Assembly (NCBI RefSeq): GCF_016695175.1
Contig: NZ_CP068023.1
Span: 174,501-238,500, forward strand
DNA from: Pseudoalteromonas sp. GCY
GTDB lineage: Bacteria > Pseudomonadota > Gammaproteobacteria > Enterobacterales > Alteromonadaceae
Direction: 5' to 3'
Length of the DNA: 64,000 nt
Shown here: one piece after another, positions 46,459 through 54,108 of the stretch
Layout of the letters: every line of letters starts with the position of its first letter
Numbering within the stretch: position 1 is the stretch's first letter
Program-made: the position numbers and the translations under genes
The notes under the pieces: model-generated
What the model was told of the DNA's origin: nothing
What the model saw: only the letters and a program-made list of their open reading frames with translations
Database searches by the model: none

Positions 46459-47538
46459 ATGCCTATAATTTTTAAGCATTTAGTTGTTTTGATGCGGGCT
46501 CATGTGGATAAGGCCAGCTGGCAACTGTTATTTATGGCAACGCTCATTCATATGTCGGTGACTTGGGGGTTGTTATGGCTCAGCAATGAATCGGCATTAT
46601 TGCCACTGAGCACGTTCTTTTATTACTACGTAGTGACGACTTCAACAGTTGGCTACGGAGACTTTAGTGCAACAACGGATTTTGGTCGTTTAGTCGTTGC
46701 CATTATACAGATCCCATTTGGCCTTGCGCTATTTGGTGTGTTATTGGGAAAAGCAGGACAATTTGTGACGTATTGGGTGAGAAGAGGCATGACAGGGGAA
46801 AAAGACTTTGCACATTTGCAAAACCACATCGTAATTTTTGGTTGGCATGATGTGAGAACGAAAAAAATGGTGGACTACATTTTAGGTGACAATAAACGCG
46901 AAGATAGAAAAATCGTATTGGCCGTCACCGAGGCCATGGAGCATCCGCTGTTGAGTTATCCGGAAGTCGCATTTGCGCGTTTAACCAGCTTTACTGATGA
47001 CGAACAGTTAAGTCGGATTAACATCGAGCGGGCTGACAAAATCATCATTGATGGCGATGATGACAACCAGACATTTACTACCGCGCTAAAGCTTAGCCGG
47101 GTAGTAAAACCCGAAGCGCATATTAGCGCGCACTTCTTGGACGATAGCAAAGCACTTCTTTTAAGAGAGCATTGTAAAAATGTTGAATGCTCTGCATCTA
47201 TGTCTGCGGAAATCTTAGTGCGGGCCATGCAAGACCCTGGCTCAAGCCGAGTACAAGAGGAATTACTGTCGACGCTACACGGCGATACGCAATTCAGCTT
47301 AGCCTTACCTGCAGAGGTAAGCTGTTTAACCTTTGGTGATATTTTTGGTTATTTTAAACAGCATCATGATGCGACGTTGCTCGGTGTTGCGCACGATATA
47401 AATGCGCTAGACATGGATCTAAACCCACCTTTGGATTACAACATCACAGGGGGAGATATTTTGCACTATATTGCACCACAGCGAGTGCTTGCATCAGAAG
47501 TTGACTGGTCATCACTATGTTCGAAGAACTCTTCTTGA
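46459..47538 (+). CDS. two-helix potassium channel with RCK/TrkA-N domain
   Basis: A 359-aa ion channel subunit. Helix 1 is near residues 22-42, a pore loop with selectivity filter TVGYGD near 63-68, and helix 2 near 77-98. A cytoplasmic NAD-binding RCK domain follows from about residue 110 (HIVIFGWHDVRTKKMVDYIL). GGGAAG precedes the ATG. It resembles Kch-type channels. The following small membrane protein gene overlaps by 22 bp. Confidence 0.9.
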   Translation: MPIIFKHLVVLMRAHVDKASWQLLFMATLIHMSVTWGLLWLSNESALLPLSTFFYYYVVTTSTVGYGDFSATTDFGRLVVAIIQIPFGLALFGVLLGKAGQFVTYWVRRGMTGEKDFAHLQNHIVIFGWHDVRTKKMVDYILGDNKREDRKIVLAVTEAMEHPLLSYPEVAFARLTSFTDDEQLSRINIERADKIIIDGDDDNQTFTTALKLSRVVKPEAHISAHFLDDSKALLLREHCKNVECSASMSAEILVRAMQDPGSSRVQEELLSTLHGDTQFSLALPAEVSCLTFGDIFGYFKQHHDATLLGVAHDINALDMDLNPPLDYNITGGDILHYIAPQRVLASEVDWSSLCSKNSS

Positions 47539-47720
47539 TGATTGCCGTTGTGTGCGCTTACTTACTTCCTGTAGCTTTAGTTGCTGGAAGCAAGCGCAGC
47601 AAAGGGCATGAAAAAAACGGCTGGCTGATAGGAACGCTACTATTTTCTTGGGTCGCTTTGCTGCTATATATCAGCATTGTGCCTAAACAAGGGCGACAAA
47701 AAGGCAAAGCAAAACGTTAG
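47517..47720 (+). CDS. small membrane protein overlapping the K+ channel gene
   Basis: A 67-aa protein with two hydrophobic segments (residues about 4-22 and 37-55) separated by a basic loop SKRSKGHEKNGW, and a basic C-terminus. It overlaps the channel gene by 22 bp and shares a TTAG with the convergent EVE gene. The overlap suggests translational coupling with the channel. No family recognised. Confidence 0.6.
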   Translation: MFEELFLMIAVVCAYLLPVALVAGSKRSKGHEKNGWLIGTLLFSWVALLLYISIVPKQGRQKGKAKR

Positions 47721-48178
47721 CTTTGCCCCGACATCTCTAAAATAACCTGCCACTCAGGTTCGATGATGGGCATGATGGATAATCTCCCCCCTTTTTTTAG
47801 AGCCAGCTCTGTGAGCGCAGTGTTGGCTTTTATCGCCTGCAGGGTCACCGGGCGTAGGTGCTGCTCGTATGCTAGAGTGACGCCTACCCAGCGAGGGTTA
47901 TCGGTGCTTGATTTGGCATCATAATAATCACTGCTTAAGTCAAATTGGTATGGATCTGGCTCTGCTGCTTTCACTACTTTGGCAATACCGACAACCGCAG
48001 GTACTTTACAGCTTGAGTGATAAATAAACACTGAGTCACCCACCTTAACCTCGTCGCGCAGGAAGTTTCTTGCCTGATAATTACGAATTCCTTCCCAAAA
48101 AGTTTGCTGCTCAGGCGCGTTTTTTAAGTCATCAATGGAAAATGCATCGGGTTCTGTTTTAAACAGCCAATAAGCCAT
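47717..48178 (-). CDS. EVE-domain protein
   Basis: A 153-aa single-domain protein of the EVE/PUA-like fold, starting MAYWLFKTEPDAFSIDDL, with WEGIRNYQARNFLRDEVKVGD and PRWVGVTLAYE. EVE domains bind modified bases in DNA or RNA. The single-domain form is a common chromosomal protein. It overlaps the small membrane protein gene by 4 bp at the stop codons. Confidence 0.92.
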   Translation of the reverse strand: MAYWLFKTEPDAFSIDDLKNAPEQQTFWEGIRNYQARNFLRDEVKVGDSVFIYHSSCKVPAVVGIAKVVKAAEPDPYQFDLSSDYYDAKSSTDNPRWVGVTLAYEQHLRPVTLQAIKANTALTELALKKGGRLSIMPIIEPEWQVILEMSGQS

Positions 48179-48331
48179 ATGGGTTAGTCCAATAGTTTGA
48201 GTTATGATGTATTATACTCATTTGAGCAATGTACTTGGTTTGCTACCAGTCCGTGTCTTACTTGGATTTGGTAAAAGTATTATCTCATTATAACGACTAT
48301 CGCCAGTTCTACTAGACGTTCGGAGTGCAAC

Positions 48332-49189
48332 ATGAGTCAAGTGTTACAAAATCTGTTGGATTTACTCAGCCTTGAAGAAATTGAGCAAGGGATATATCGA
48401 GGTCAAAGCCAAGACCTTGGTTTTCCTCAAGTGTTTGGAGGTCAGGTGATGGGGCAGGCGTTGTCCGCAGCAAAATACACCTTACCAGAAGGGCGCTTTG
48501 TTAACTCGCTGCACTCTTACTTTTTGCGTCCTGGTGATGCGAGCAAGCCCATTGTCTACGATGTCGAAAACATTCGTGATGGTCGCAGTTTTAGCACTCG
48601 TAGGATCAGTGCCATTCAATATGGTAAGCCGATATTTTACATGACAGCCTCTTTCCAAGGGGATGAGCCGGGCGTTTCTCATCAATCTTTGATGCCGGAT
48701 GTGCCAGAGCCTGAAACGTTAAAGTCATCACTCCACTTTTATCAAGAACATGCAGACCTCATTCCAGAATCACTTCGAGCTAAATTTACGCAAGAAATGC
48801 CGCTGGATATGCGTCCTGTAAACTTTCAAAATCCATTCAAACCCAAAAAACAGGACCCGGTGAGAAATGTTTGGTTTAAAGCCAATGGTGACATGCCGGA
48901 CGACAGAAGGATCCACAACTATTTGCTGGCTTATGCCTCTGATTTTGAATTTTTACCAACAGCACTACAACCACATGGTTTGTCGTTTATGCAGTCGAAT
49001 ATGCAAGTCGCGACAATAGACCACGCGATGTGGTTCCATCGTCCGTTTAGAATGGATGAATGGATTTTATATAGCGTTGATAGTCCGAGCGCGTCTAATG
49101 GCCGAGGCCTAGTACGTGGCCAATTTTTCAACCGCCAAGGTGAGTTAGTTGCGTCAACTATTCAAGAAGGCGTGATGCGTCAACGCTAA
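48332..49189 (+). CDS. tesB: acyl-CoA thioesterase II
   Basis: A 285-aa double hot-dog thioesterase hydrolysing medium- and long-chain acyl-CoA. Typical segments: [41 protein letters not shown], catalytic Asp in [13 protein letters not shown] and [10 protein letters not shown]. The length is the same as E. coli TesB. It is divergent from the EVE gene, with 153 bp between them for both promoters. Confidence 0.95.
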   Translation: MSQVLQNLLDLLSLEEIEQGIYRGQSQDLGFPQVFGGQVMGQALSAAKYTLPEGRFVNSLHSYFLRPGDASKPIVYDVENIRDGRSFSTRRISAIQYGKPIFYMTASFQGDEPGVSHQSLMPDVPEPETLKSSLHFYQEHADLIPESLRAKFTQEMPLDMRPVNFQNPFKPKKQDPVRNVWFKANGDMPDDRRIHNYLLAYASDFEFLPTALQPHGLSFMQSNMQVATIDHAMWFHRPFRMDEWILYSVDSPSASNGRGLVRGQFFNRQGELVASTIQEGVMRQR

Positions 49190-49227
49190 TTTGTTGGAAA
49201 GTGTATGGCGCTTTTTAACAGTAATCT

Positions 49228-49255
49228 TGCTTGGTGCTTTGTGCAGCACTAAGCA
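49228..49255. terminator. possible stem-loop after tesB
   Basis: TGCTTGGTGC / GCACTAAGCA with one wobble and an 8-base loop, 38 bp after the tesB stop. No T-tract, so termination is doubtful. The next 260 bp are AT-rich and contain no ORF I can support; they probably hold the promoter of the CsgG-like operon. Confidence 0.4.
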
Positions 49256-49515
49256 AATCATAAAATTATAACTGTTTGTTTATAAAGGGGTTGTCGGTTT
49301 GTTTATGGCCGTTCCTAAAGTTGTCTGCACTACTTTTTCCGGTGCTGTACTCGGTTTGATTTTGCACTATCTTTAAAATTCTATTTAGATGTAGCGTGAT
49401 TGCATTTTTCCCAAACAAAAATTAACACTAAAGTCAGCTAAATTTATCTACATTGTTATTAACAAAACGAATCGTCGCGTCACAGACAGACGCATATGAC
49501 TCTAGGAGAATGATA

Positions 49516-50184
49516 ATGAATAAACCGCTCGCCACAGTAATTGCATTGACGTTTGTCGGATTAACCGCGGGTTGCGCAACGGAAGCATCAAGAACGGTAG
49601 AAGCACCAAAAGTGGCCTCATATAATCAAGCTTACAATGGCCCAAAAAGTCAGTTAGCGGTTGGTAAATTACAAAACCGTTCAGCTTTTCACAATGGTGT
49701 ATTTAGTTCAGGACCGGACCGCTTGGGCTCTCAGGCAAAAACTATTCTGACCACCCATTTACAGCAGAGTAATCGCTTTATTGTTTTAGATAGAGAAAAC
49801 ATGACAGAGATTGCCCAAGAAGCTGGATTTGCTGGCGCAAAACAAAGTATTAAGGGTGCTAACTTTGTGATCACGGGAGATGTTTCTGAGTTTGGTCGAA
49901 AAGAAGTAGGTGATAAACAATTATTCGGCATTCTAGGTAAAGGAAAATCGCAAATTGCTTACGCTAAGGTAAATCTGAATATTGTTGATGTGACTAGTTC
50001 AGAAGTTGTTTACTCAGTGCAAGGTGCTGGAGAATACAGTTTATCTAATCGCGAAGTGGTTGGTTTTGGTGGCACTGCGGGGTATGACTCAACGCTAAAT
50101 GGCAAGGTACTTGATTTAGCCATTCGTGAGGCCGTCAATAACTTGGTTAGCGGCATCGAGAAAGGCGACTGGAAGCCTTTATAG
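49516..50184 (+). CDS. CsgG-family lipoprotein
   Basis: A 222-aa protein with lipoprotein signal peptide (lipobox LTAGC) and a CsgG/HfaB-type domain (LAVGKLQNRSAFHNGVFSSGPDRLG, LQQSNRFIVLDRENMTEIAQEA). CsgG proteins form outer-membrane pores, but here there are no curli genes. The start is the ATG at 49516 with AGGAGA upstream. It is the first gene of a trio with DUF4810 and DUF799 lipoproteins, an arrangement also known around GNA1162 of Neisseria. Function unknown, perhaps envelope stress or surface assembly. Confidence 0.87.
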   Translation: MNKPLATVIALTFVGLTAGCATEASRTVEAPKVASYNQAYNGPKSQLAVGKLQNRSAFHNGVFSSGPDRLGSQAKTILTTHLQQSNRFIVLDRENMTEIAQEAGFAGAKQSIKGANFVITGDVSEFGRKEVGDKQLFGILGKGKSQIAYAKVNLNIVDVTSSEVVYSVQGAGEYSLSNREVVGFGGTAGYDSTLNGKVLDLAIREAVNNLVSGIEKGDWKPL

Positions 50185-50219
50185 ACAATCCCACAGCTAA
50201 TTTATACCTCAGGTAAATT

Positions 50220-50564
50220 ATGAAGCAAACGATATTTGTGGCGACTTTACTGTTAATATTGTCTGGGTGTCAGAATACGACACCACAATATTATTACGGT
50301 TCTTACGAACGTAACCTCTATGAGTTCTTTCGAGGTGATGGGCAGTCCCTTGAGGAGCAGATCAGTCAGTTAGAGTCAAGCATAGCGCGCGCCGAAGTAA
50401 AGCAGATCAGTCCAGCACCAGGCATGTATGCGCATCTCGGTTACTTATACTTGATGCAAGGGGATAATGGCAAAGGGGTTGCGTATTTTGAACAGGAAAA
50501 ACAACTGTATCCTGAGTCTCGGCAATATATCGACTTTTTACTAAAAAATGCGCAGGGAGAGTAA
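50220..50564 (+). CDS. DUF4810 lipoprotein
   Basis: A 114-aa protein with lipobox LSGCQ and the DUF4810 pattern YYYGSYERNLYEFFRGDG, followed by a TPR-like segment (MYAHLGYLYLMQGDNGKGVAYFEQEKQ). Second gene of the CsgG/DUF4810/DUF799 operon, 35 bp after csgG-like and 1 bp before the third gene. Confidence 0.87.
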   Translation: MKQTIFVATLLLILSGCQNTTPQYYYGSYERNLYEFFRGDGQSLEEQISQLESSIARAEVKQISPAPGMYAHLGYLYLMQGDNGKGVAYFEQEKQLYPESRQYIDFLLKNAQGE

Positions 50565-50565
50565 G

Positions 50566-51225
50566 ATGAAATGGATTAAAGCGAGCTTGGTGCTTTTGAC
50601 TTTTGCCTTATTGAATGGCTGTGCGACAGCGCCTAAACAGGATTATAGTGCCTTTATCCAAAGCGATCCCAAGTCGATACTGGTGTTACCGCCTATCAAT
50701 AATTCCAATGAAGTTGTTGCACCTTTTGGGGTAATGGCGACGGTGGTGAAGCCACTTACAGACTCTGGCTATTATGTTTTTCCAGTGTCTTTGGTAAATG
50801 AGACTTTTAAAAATAATGGCTTAAGTGTGGCTCATGATGTTCACAATGTCGCGATAGACAAGCTCTATGAAATCTTTGCTGCCGACGCTGCTTTATACAT
50901 AGAGATTCAAGATTATGGTACGTCATACGTTGTATTAGATAGTGACACTACCGTAGCGCTATCGGCAAGGTTGGTTGATTTAAAAACTGGCCAAGTAATT
51001 TGGCGTGGTAAGTCAAAAGCGTCAAGTAGTGAAGACAGAGATGACCGTGATAACAGTTTGGCTGGAGCATTGATTGGCGCGGTACTAAATCAAGTGATTG
51101 AAAGCACTTCTGATAAAGGTTTTGAGGTGTCACAGAAAGCATCACAAAGATTATTATCAGCGGACTCAAGCAATGGTTTGCTTTATGGCGTGCGCTCACC
51201 TAAGTATGGGCAAATTGAAAAATAA
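50566..51225 (+). CDS. DUF799 lipoprotein (GNA1162-like)
   Basis: A 219-aa protein with lipobox LNGCA, followed by the DUF799 domain (DPKSILVLPPINNSNEVVAP, ADAALYIEIQDYGTSYVVLD, LVDLKTGQVIWRGKS). GNA1162 is structurally similar to the TolB N-terminal domain and is thought to take part in an envelope transport complex. ATG at 50566 with GGGAGAG upstream. Last gene of the trio. Confidence 0.87.
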   Translation: MKWIKASLVLLTFALLNGCATAPKQDYSAFIQSDPKSILVLPPINNSNEVVAPFGVMATVVKPLTDSGYYVFPVSLVNETFKNNGLSVAHDVHNVAIDKLYEIFAADAALYIEIQDYGTSYVVLDSDTTVALSARLVDLKTGQVIWRGKSKASSSEDRDDRDNSLAGALIGAVLNQVIESTSDKGFEVSQKASQRLLSADSSNGLLYGVRSPKYGQIEK

Positions 51226-51300
51226 GCCATATTTTGACTATGCTTTCTTATCGGCTGATTGCTGCTATATTCATTAGACTTTGATTGACAGGTGATCCCC

Positions 51301-52101
51301 ATGGCAATAATTAGTGAATTTAGAACCGGTTATTTTTGTTGGATTGAATTGTGTTCAAGCGACTGGCAGTCAGCAAAGCCCTTCTATAGCCAACTATTTG
51401 ATTGGCAAATTCTTGACCAACCCATTGGTGAAGATTGTTATTACACCATGTTGCAAAAAGAAGCCGATGATGTTGCAGCTATGTATCAGATGACCGCTGA
51501 GCAACAACAAGGAGGCATGCCTAGTCACTGGCTTGCTTATGTGGCGGTAGACAATGTCGATGAATGTCTAAACAAAGCCAACGAACTCGGTGCTGAAGTG
51601 CTTGCAGGCCCTCACGATGTCACAGGGGCAGGGCGGATGGTAATGTTAAAGGAGCCAGGTGGAGCGGTTTTTGCGTTATGGCAAGAGGGTGGCCATATTG
51701 GGACGCAACGTCATCTTGAAGCGAATACCCCTTATTGGTTTGAACTAGTGAGTAAAAACAGCGCCAAAAGTCGAGACTTTTATTCTGTATTATTTGGGTG
51801 GCAGGTTGAAGTCAAAGACATGGGAAATATGGACTACACCTTGTTCAAAGTAAATGAGCAACCCGTCGCTGGCATGTTAGAAATGACGGCAGAGTGGGGT
51901 GAAGACATCCCTCCGCACTGGATGATTTACATTGCGGTATTGGACTGCGATAGTAAAGCTGAATATGCCCAAAAACTTGGCGGAGAAATTTGTGTACCGC
52001 CGACAGATATACCAGAAGTAGGTCGCTTTAGCGTGATAACCGACCCTCAAGGGGCGGTATTCTCTATCATAGAATCTGCTATGGATGATATTTCAACTTA
52101 A
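51301..52101 (+). CDS. VOC-family (glyoxalase-like) two-domain protein
   Basis: A 266-aa protein of two tandem vicinal-oxygen-chelate modules. Module 1: GYFCWIELCSSDWQSAKPFY to about residue 125. Module 2: PYWFELVSKNSAKSRDFYSVLFGW to the end. Each ends with a DPQGAVFSI- or EPGGAVFALW-type strand. Such proteins are metal-dependent isomerases or dioxygenases, or binding proteins. Substrate unknown. The ATG at 51301 has AGGTGA 5 bases upstream. It ends on a shared TTAA with the convergent SBP gene. Confidence 0.88.
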   Translation: MAIISEFRTGYFCWIELCSSDWQSAKPFYSQLFDWQILDQPIGEDCYYTMLQKEADDVAAMYQMTAEQQQGGMPSHWLAYVAVDNVDECLNKANELGAEVLAGPHDVTGAGRMVMLKEPGGAVFALWQEGGHIGTQRHLEANTPYWFELVSKNSAKSRDFYSVLFGWQVEVKDMGNMDYTLFKVNEQPVAGMLEMTAEWGEDIPPHWMIYIAVLDCDSKAEYAQKLGGEICVPPTDIPEVGRFSVITDPQGAVFSIIESAMDDIST

Positions 52102-52826
52102 TGCATTTCTAATTCAATTACTTTGCCATGGCAAGTGGCAAAGTGGTCAGAGAGGCGGTTTAGAATAGTATCGCGCTCGCCACTACTATTTAGCTGCTTG
52201 ATAGACGCTGTTAATTTCGACAGTAGGTCTTGGTGTTTGCGATTGATATAGTGATAAATAGGATAACTTGCATCTCGTAGCCTACGCACATAAACCGCGG
52301 CGAGTCCTGACTGACATAGCGCACCAAGCGCAAATAAGTCATCAGCTAAAATTTGTTCTACATGACCTTTTTCAAGCGCTTGAAACGCAGAAACGTCGTT
52401 AGAGACCGCATTACAGGTCAATTTTTTACGCTGACAAACTTGCTCCGTTATTAAACTGCCTTGTATTACCACATAGTCTTGCCGGGTCGACAAAGTACAA
52501 TGCTCCTTCTTGAGACAAAACACGGCCATTTGCACGGTTGCAAGTGGTTCGGGTATTTGCAGTAAGTTAGGATAGGCATTTGCAATAGCGCTAGTGCGTC
52601 CTGCTTCCGCATCATAAAACCCTTGATCTACATATTCTAATCCGCGCTCACTAGGTAACACGACAAGTGTGGGCGTGATATCCAAAGGTGCGTATATCTT
52701 TTGCATGAGTTGTGCGATTTGCTGTTGGCCAAGCTGATAAGCGACCAGCTCACTGACATTGATTTGGTAGGCGAACGCCGCCTTGTGGATAAAGAAAAGC
52801 AAGAGGGTGCTAAGTGTGAGTTTCAC
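52098..52826 (-). CDS. periplasmic solute-binding-like protein (SBP family 3)
   Basis: A 242-aa protein with signal peptide (LSTLLLFFIHKAAFA) and a weakly conserved SBP_bac_3-type fold (LPSERGLEYVDQGFYDAEAGR). No transport genes are adjacent. Such orphan proteins are abundant in Pseudoalteromonas-like genomes, and their function is unclear. Confidence 0.7.
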   Translation of the reverse strand: MKLTLSTLLLFFIHKAAFAYQINVSELVAYQLGQQQIAQLMQKIYAPLDITPTLVVLPSERGLEYVDQGFYDAEAGRTSAIANAYPNLLQIPEPLATVQMAVFCLKKEHCTLSTRQDYVVIQGSLITEQVCQRKKLTCNAVSNDVSAFQALEKGHVEQILADDLFALGALCQSGLAAVYVRRLRDASYPIYHYINRKHQDLLSKLTASIKQLNSSGERDTILNRLSDHFATCHGKVIELEMH

Positions 52827-52984
52827 AACATATCCTTACGGTTGTCAGAGTTATAACTGTAGCAAAGTTGTCAGAAAGTGAAAAAGGCGCGTAATAAAAA
52901 TGAATTCAGTTAGGATTGACCTTGAGTTTAGTAAACTTATACCAATTGTAATAGTTTGAGCATAGAAATCGTGAGGAGAAGGAT

Positions 52985-53650
52985 ATGACACTACATGTTT
53001 TGGTGACCGGTGCTAACCGTGGGATCGGATTAGAATTTTGTAAGCAGTACCAATCTCTAGGCTGTAAAGTGACTGCGGTTGTTCGCAAAGCGTCGGCAGA
53101 ACTAGAATCTCTAGGCGTGGATATCATTGAAGATATAGATGTTGCAACAGAAAATGGCGCGAAAAAGCTGTTAGCGGCATTGGGCACGGAGAAAATAGAC
53201 ATTCTTATTAATAACGCTGGGGTATTTCACAATGAAACGCTAGCGGAAATGGATTTTGAAAATATCGACCACCAGTTTAGTGTTAATGCGTTAGGACCAA
53301 TTCGAGTCACCCATGCACTACTCGATAACCTCAAAGCAGGTAGTAAAGTTGCCATGATCACAAGTCGTATGGGCTCGATTGCAGATAATGGTTCTGGTGG
53401 TTACATTGGCTATAGAATGTCGAAGGCCGCGCTGAACGCGGCGAGTGTGAGTATGGCTCACGAGCTGAAAAACCAAGATATCGCTGTTGGACTATTCCAT
53501 CCTGGCTTTGTACAAACGCAGATGGTGGGATTTGCAGGTGATATTGGTCCAGATGTTGCGGCGGAACGTTTAATTAAGAGAATTGAACACCTAACTATCG
53601 AAAACAGTGGTGGCTTTTGGCACTCCAATGGAGACACGCTTCCTTGGTAA
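52985..53650 (+). CDS. short-chain dehydrogenase/reductase
   Basis: A 221-aa SDR with cofactor motif TGANRGIG, INNAGVFHNE, Tyr-Lys catalytic pair in YRMSKAALNA and catalytic Ser in MITSRMGS. GAGGAGA upstream of the ATG. Similar to C-factor-like SDRs of unknown substrate. Monocistronic. Confidence 0.88.
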   Translation: MTLHVLVTGANRGIGLEFCKQYQSLGCKVTAVVRKASAELESLGVDIIEDIDVATENGAKKLLAALGTEKIDILINNAGVFHNETLAEMDFENIDHQFSVNALGPIRVTHALLDNLKAGSKVAMITSRMGSIADNGSGGYIGYRMSKAALNAASVSMAHELKNQDIAVGLFHPGFVQTQMVGFAGDIGPDVAAERLIKRIEHLTIENSGGFWHSNGDTLPW

Positions 53651-53736
53651 TCAAGTTGGGCGCATCGTCGCCCCTTTTCAGCCATCAGCCATCTAACTGT
53701 GCTAATATAAAGCAAATACTCAGATGGTAACCTTTG

Positions 53737-54108
53737 ATGGAATTACAACAAGATACCCCATTATCACTGCCACTTTTTTTGTTAGACGACAACATCGAAA
53801 ATCGTGATATCGACTCTCCAGATGCTGAAGTATCAGTGATGTTGAGTGAGAACCTCCTTGCTCATTTGTGCCAAAACCCAAAAGAAGATGAGAATATTAG
53901 CTTGCATATTGATGACTATGCGCTCAACAACATTAGTACGACAGTGACTGAGTTGATAGGGGCAGAGCATCAGTTGCAATTGCTCATTAATCGTGGACCG
54001 ATTCTCAGTGCTGTGCTGAGTACCAGTAGCGATGCATTGTTTGTCTCGCCTCCAGTAGAAATGATGCCGACTTTTGATCTTGGGCTAGATGACGACGAGG
54101 ACGAGTAA
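53737..54108 (+). CDS. acidic protein of unknown function upstream of cti
   Basis: A 123-aa soluble acidic protein ending DLGLDDDEDE, with no Cys-rich or membrane features. Its stop codon is directly followed by the cti ATG, so it is cotranscribed with it. No family recognised. The ATG at 53737 is preceded by a weak ribosome-binding site. Confidence 0.6.
   Translation: MELQQDTPLSLPLFLLDDNIENRDIDSPDAEVSVMLSENLLAHLCQNPKEDENISLHIDDYALNNISTTVTELIGAEHQLQLLINRGPILSAVLSTSSDALFVSPPVEMMPTFDLGLDDDEDE

Noticed and set aside
47717..48178. EVE-domain gene as part of a modification-dependent defence system
   Set aside because: It is the common single-domain form without a nuclease or helicase fusion and has housekeeping neighbours.
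52925..52950. ATACCAATTGTAATAG motif before the SDR gene
   Set aside because: Looks like a short palindromic motif frequent in Pseudoalteromonas-type spacers, but too short to call an element from one copy.
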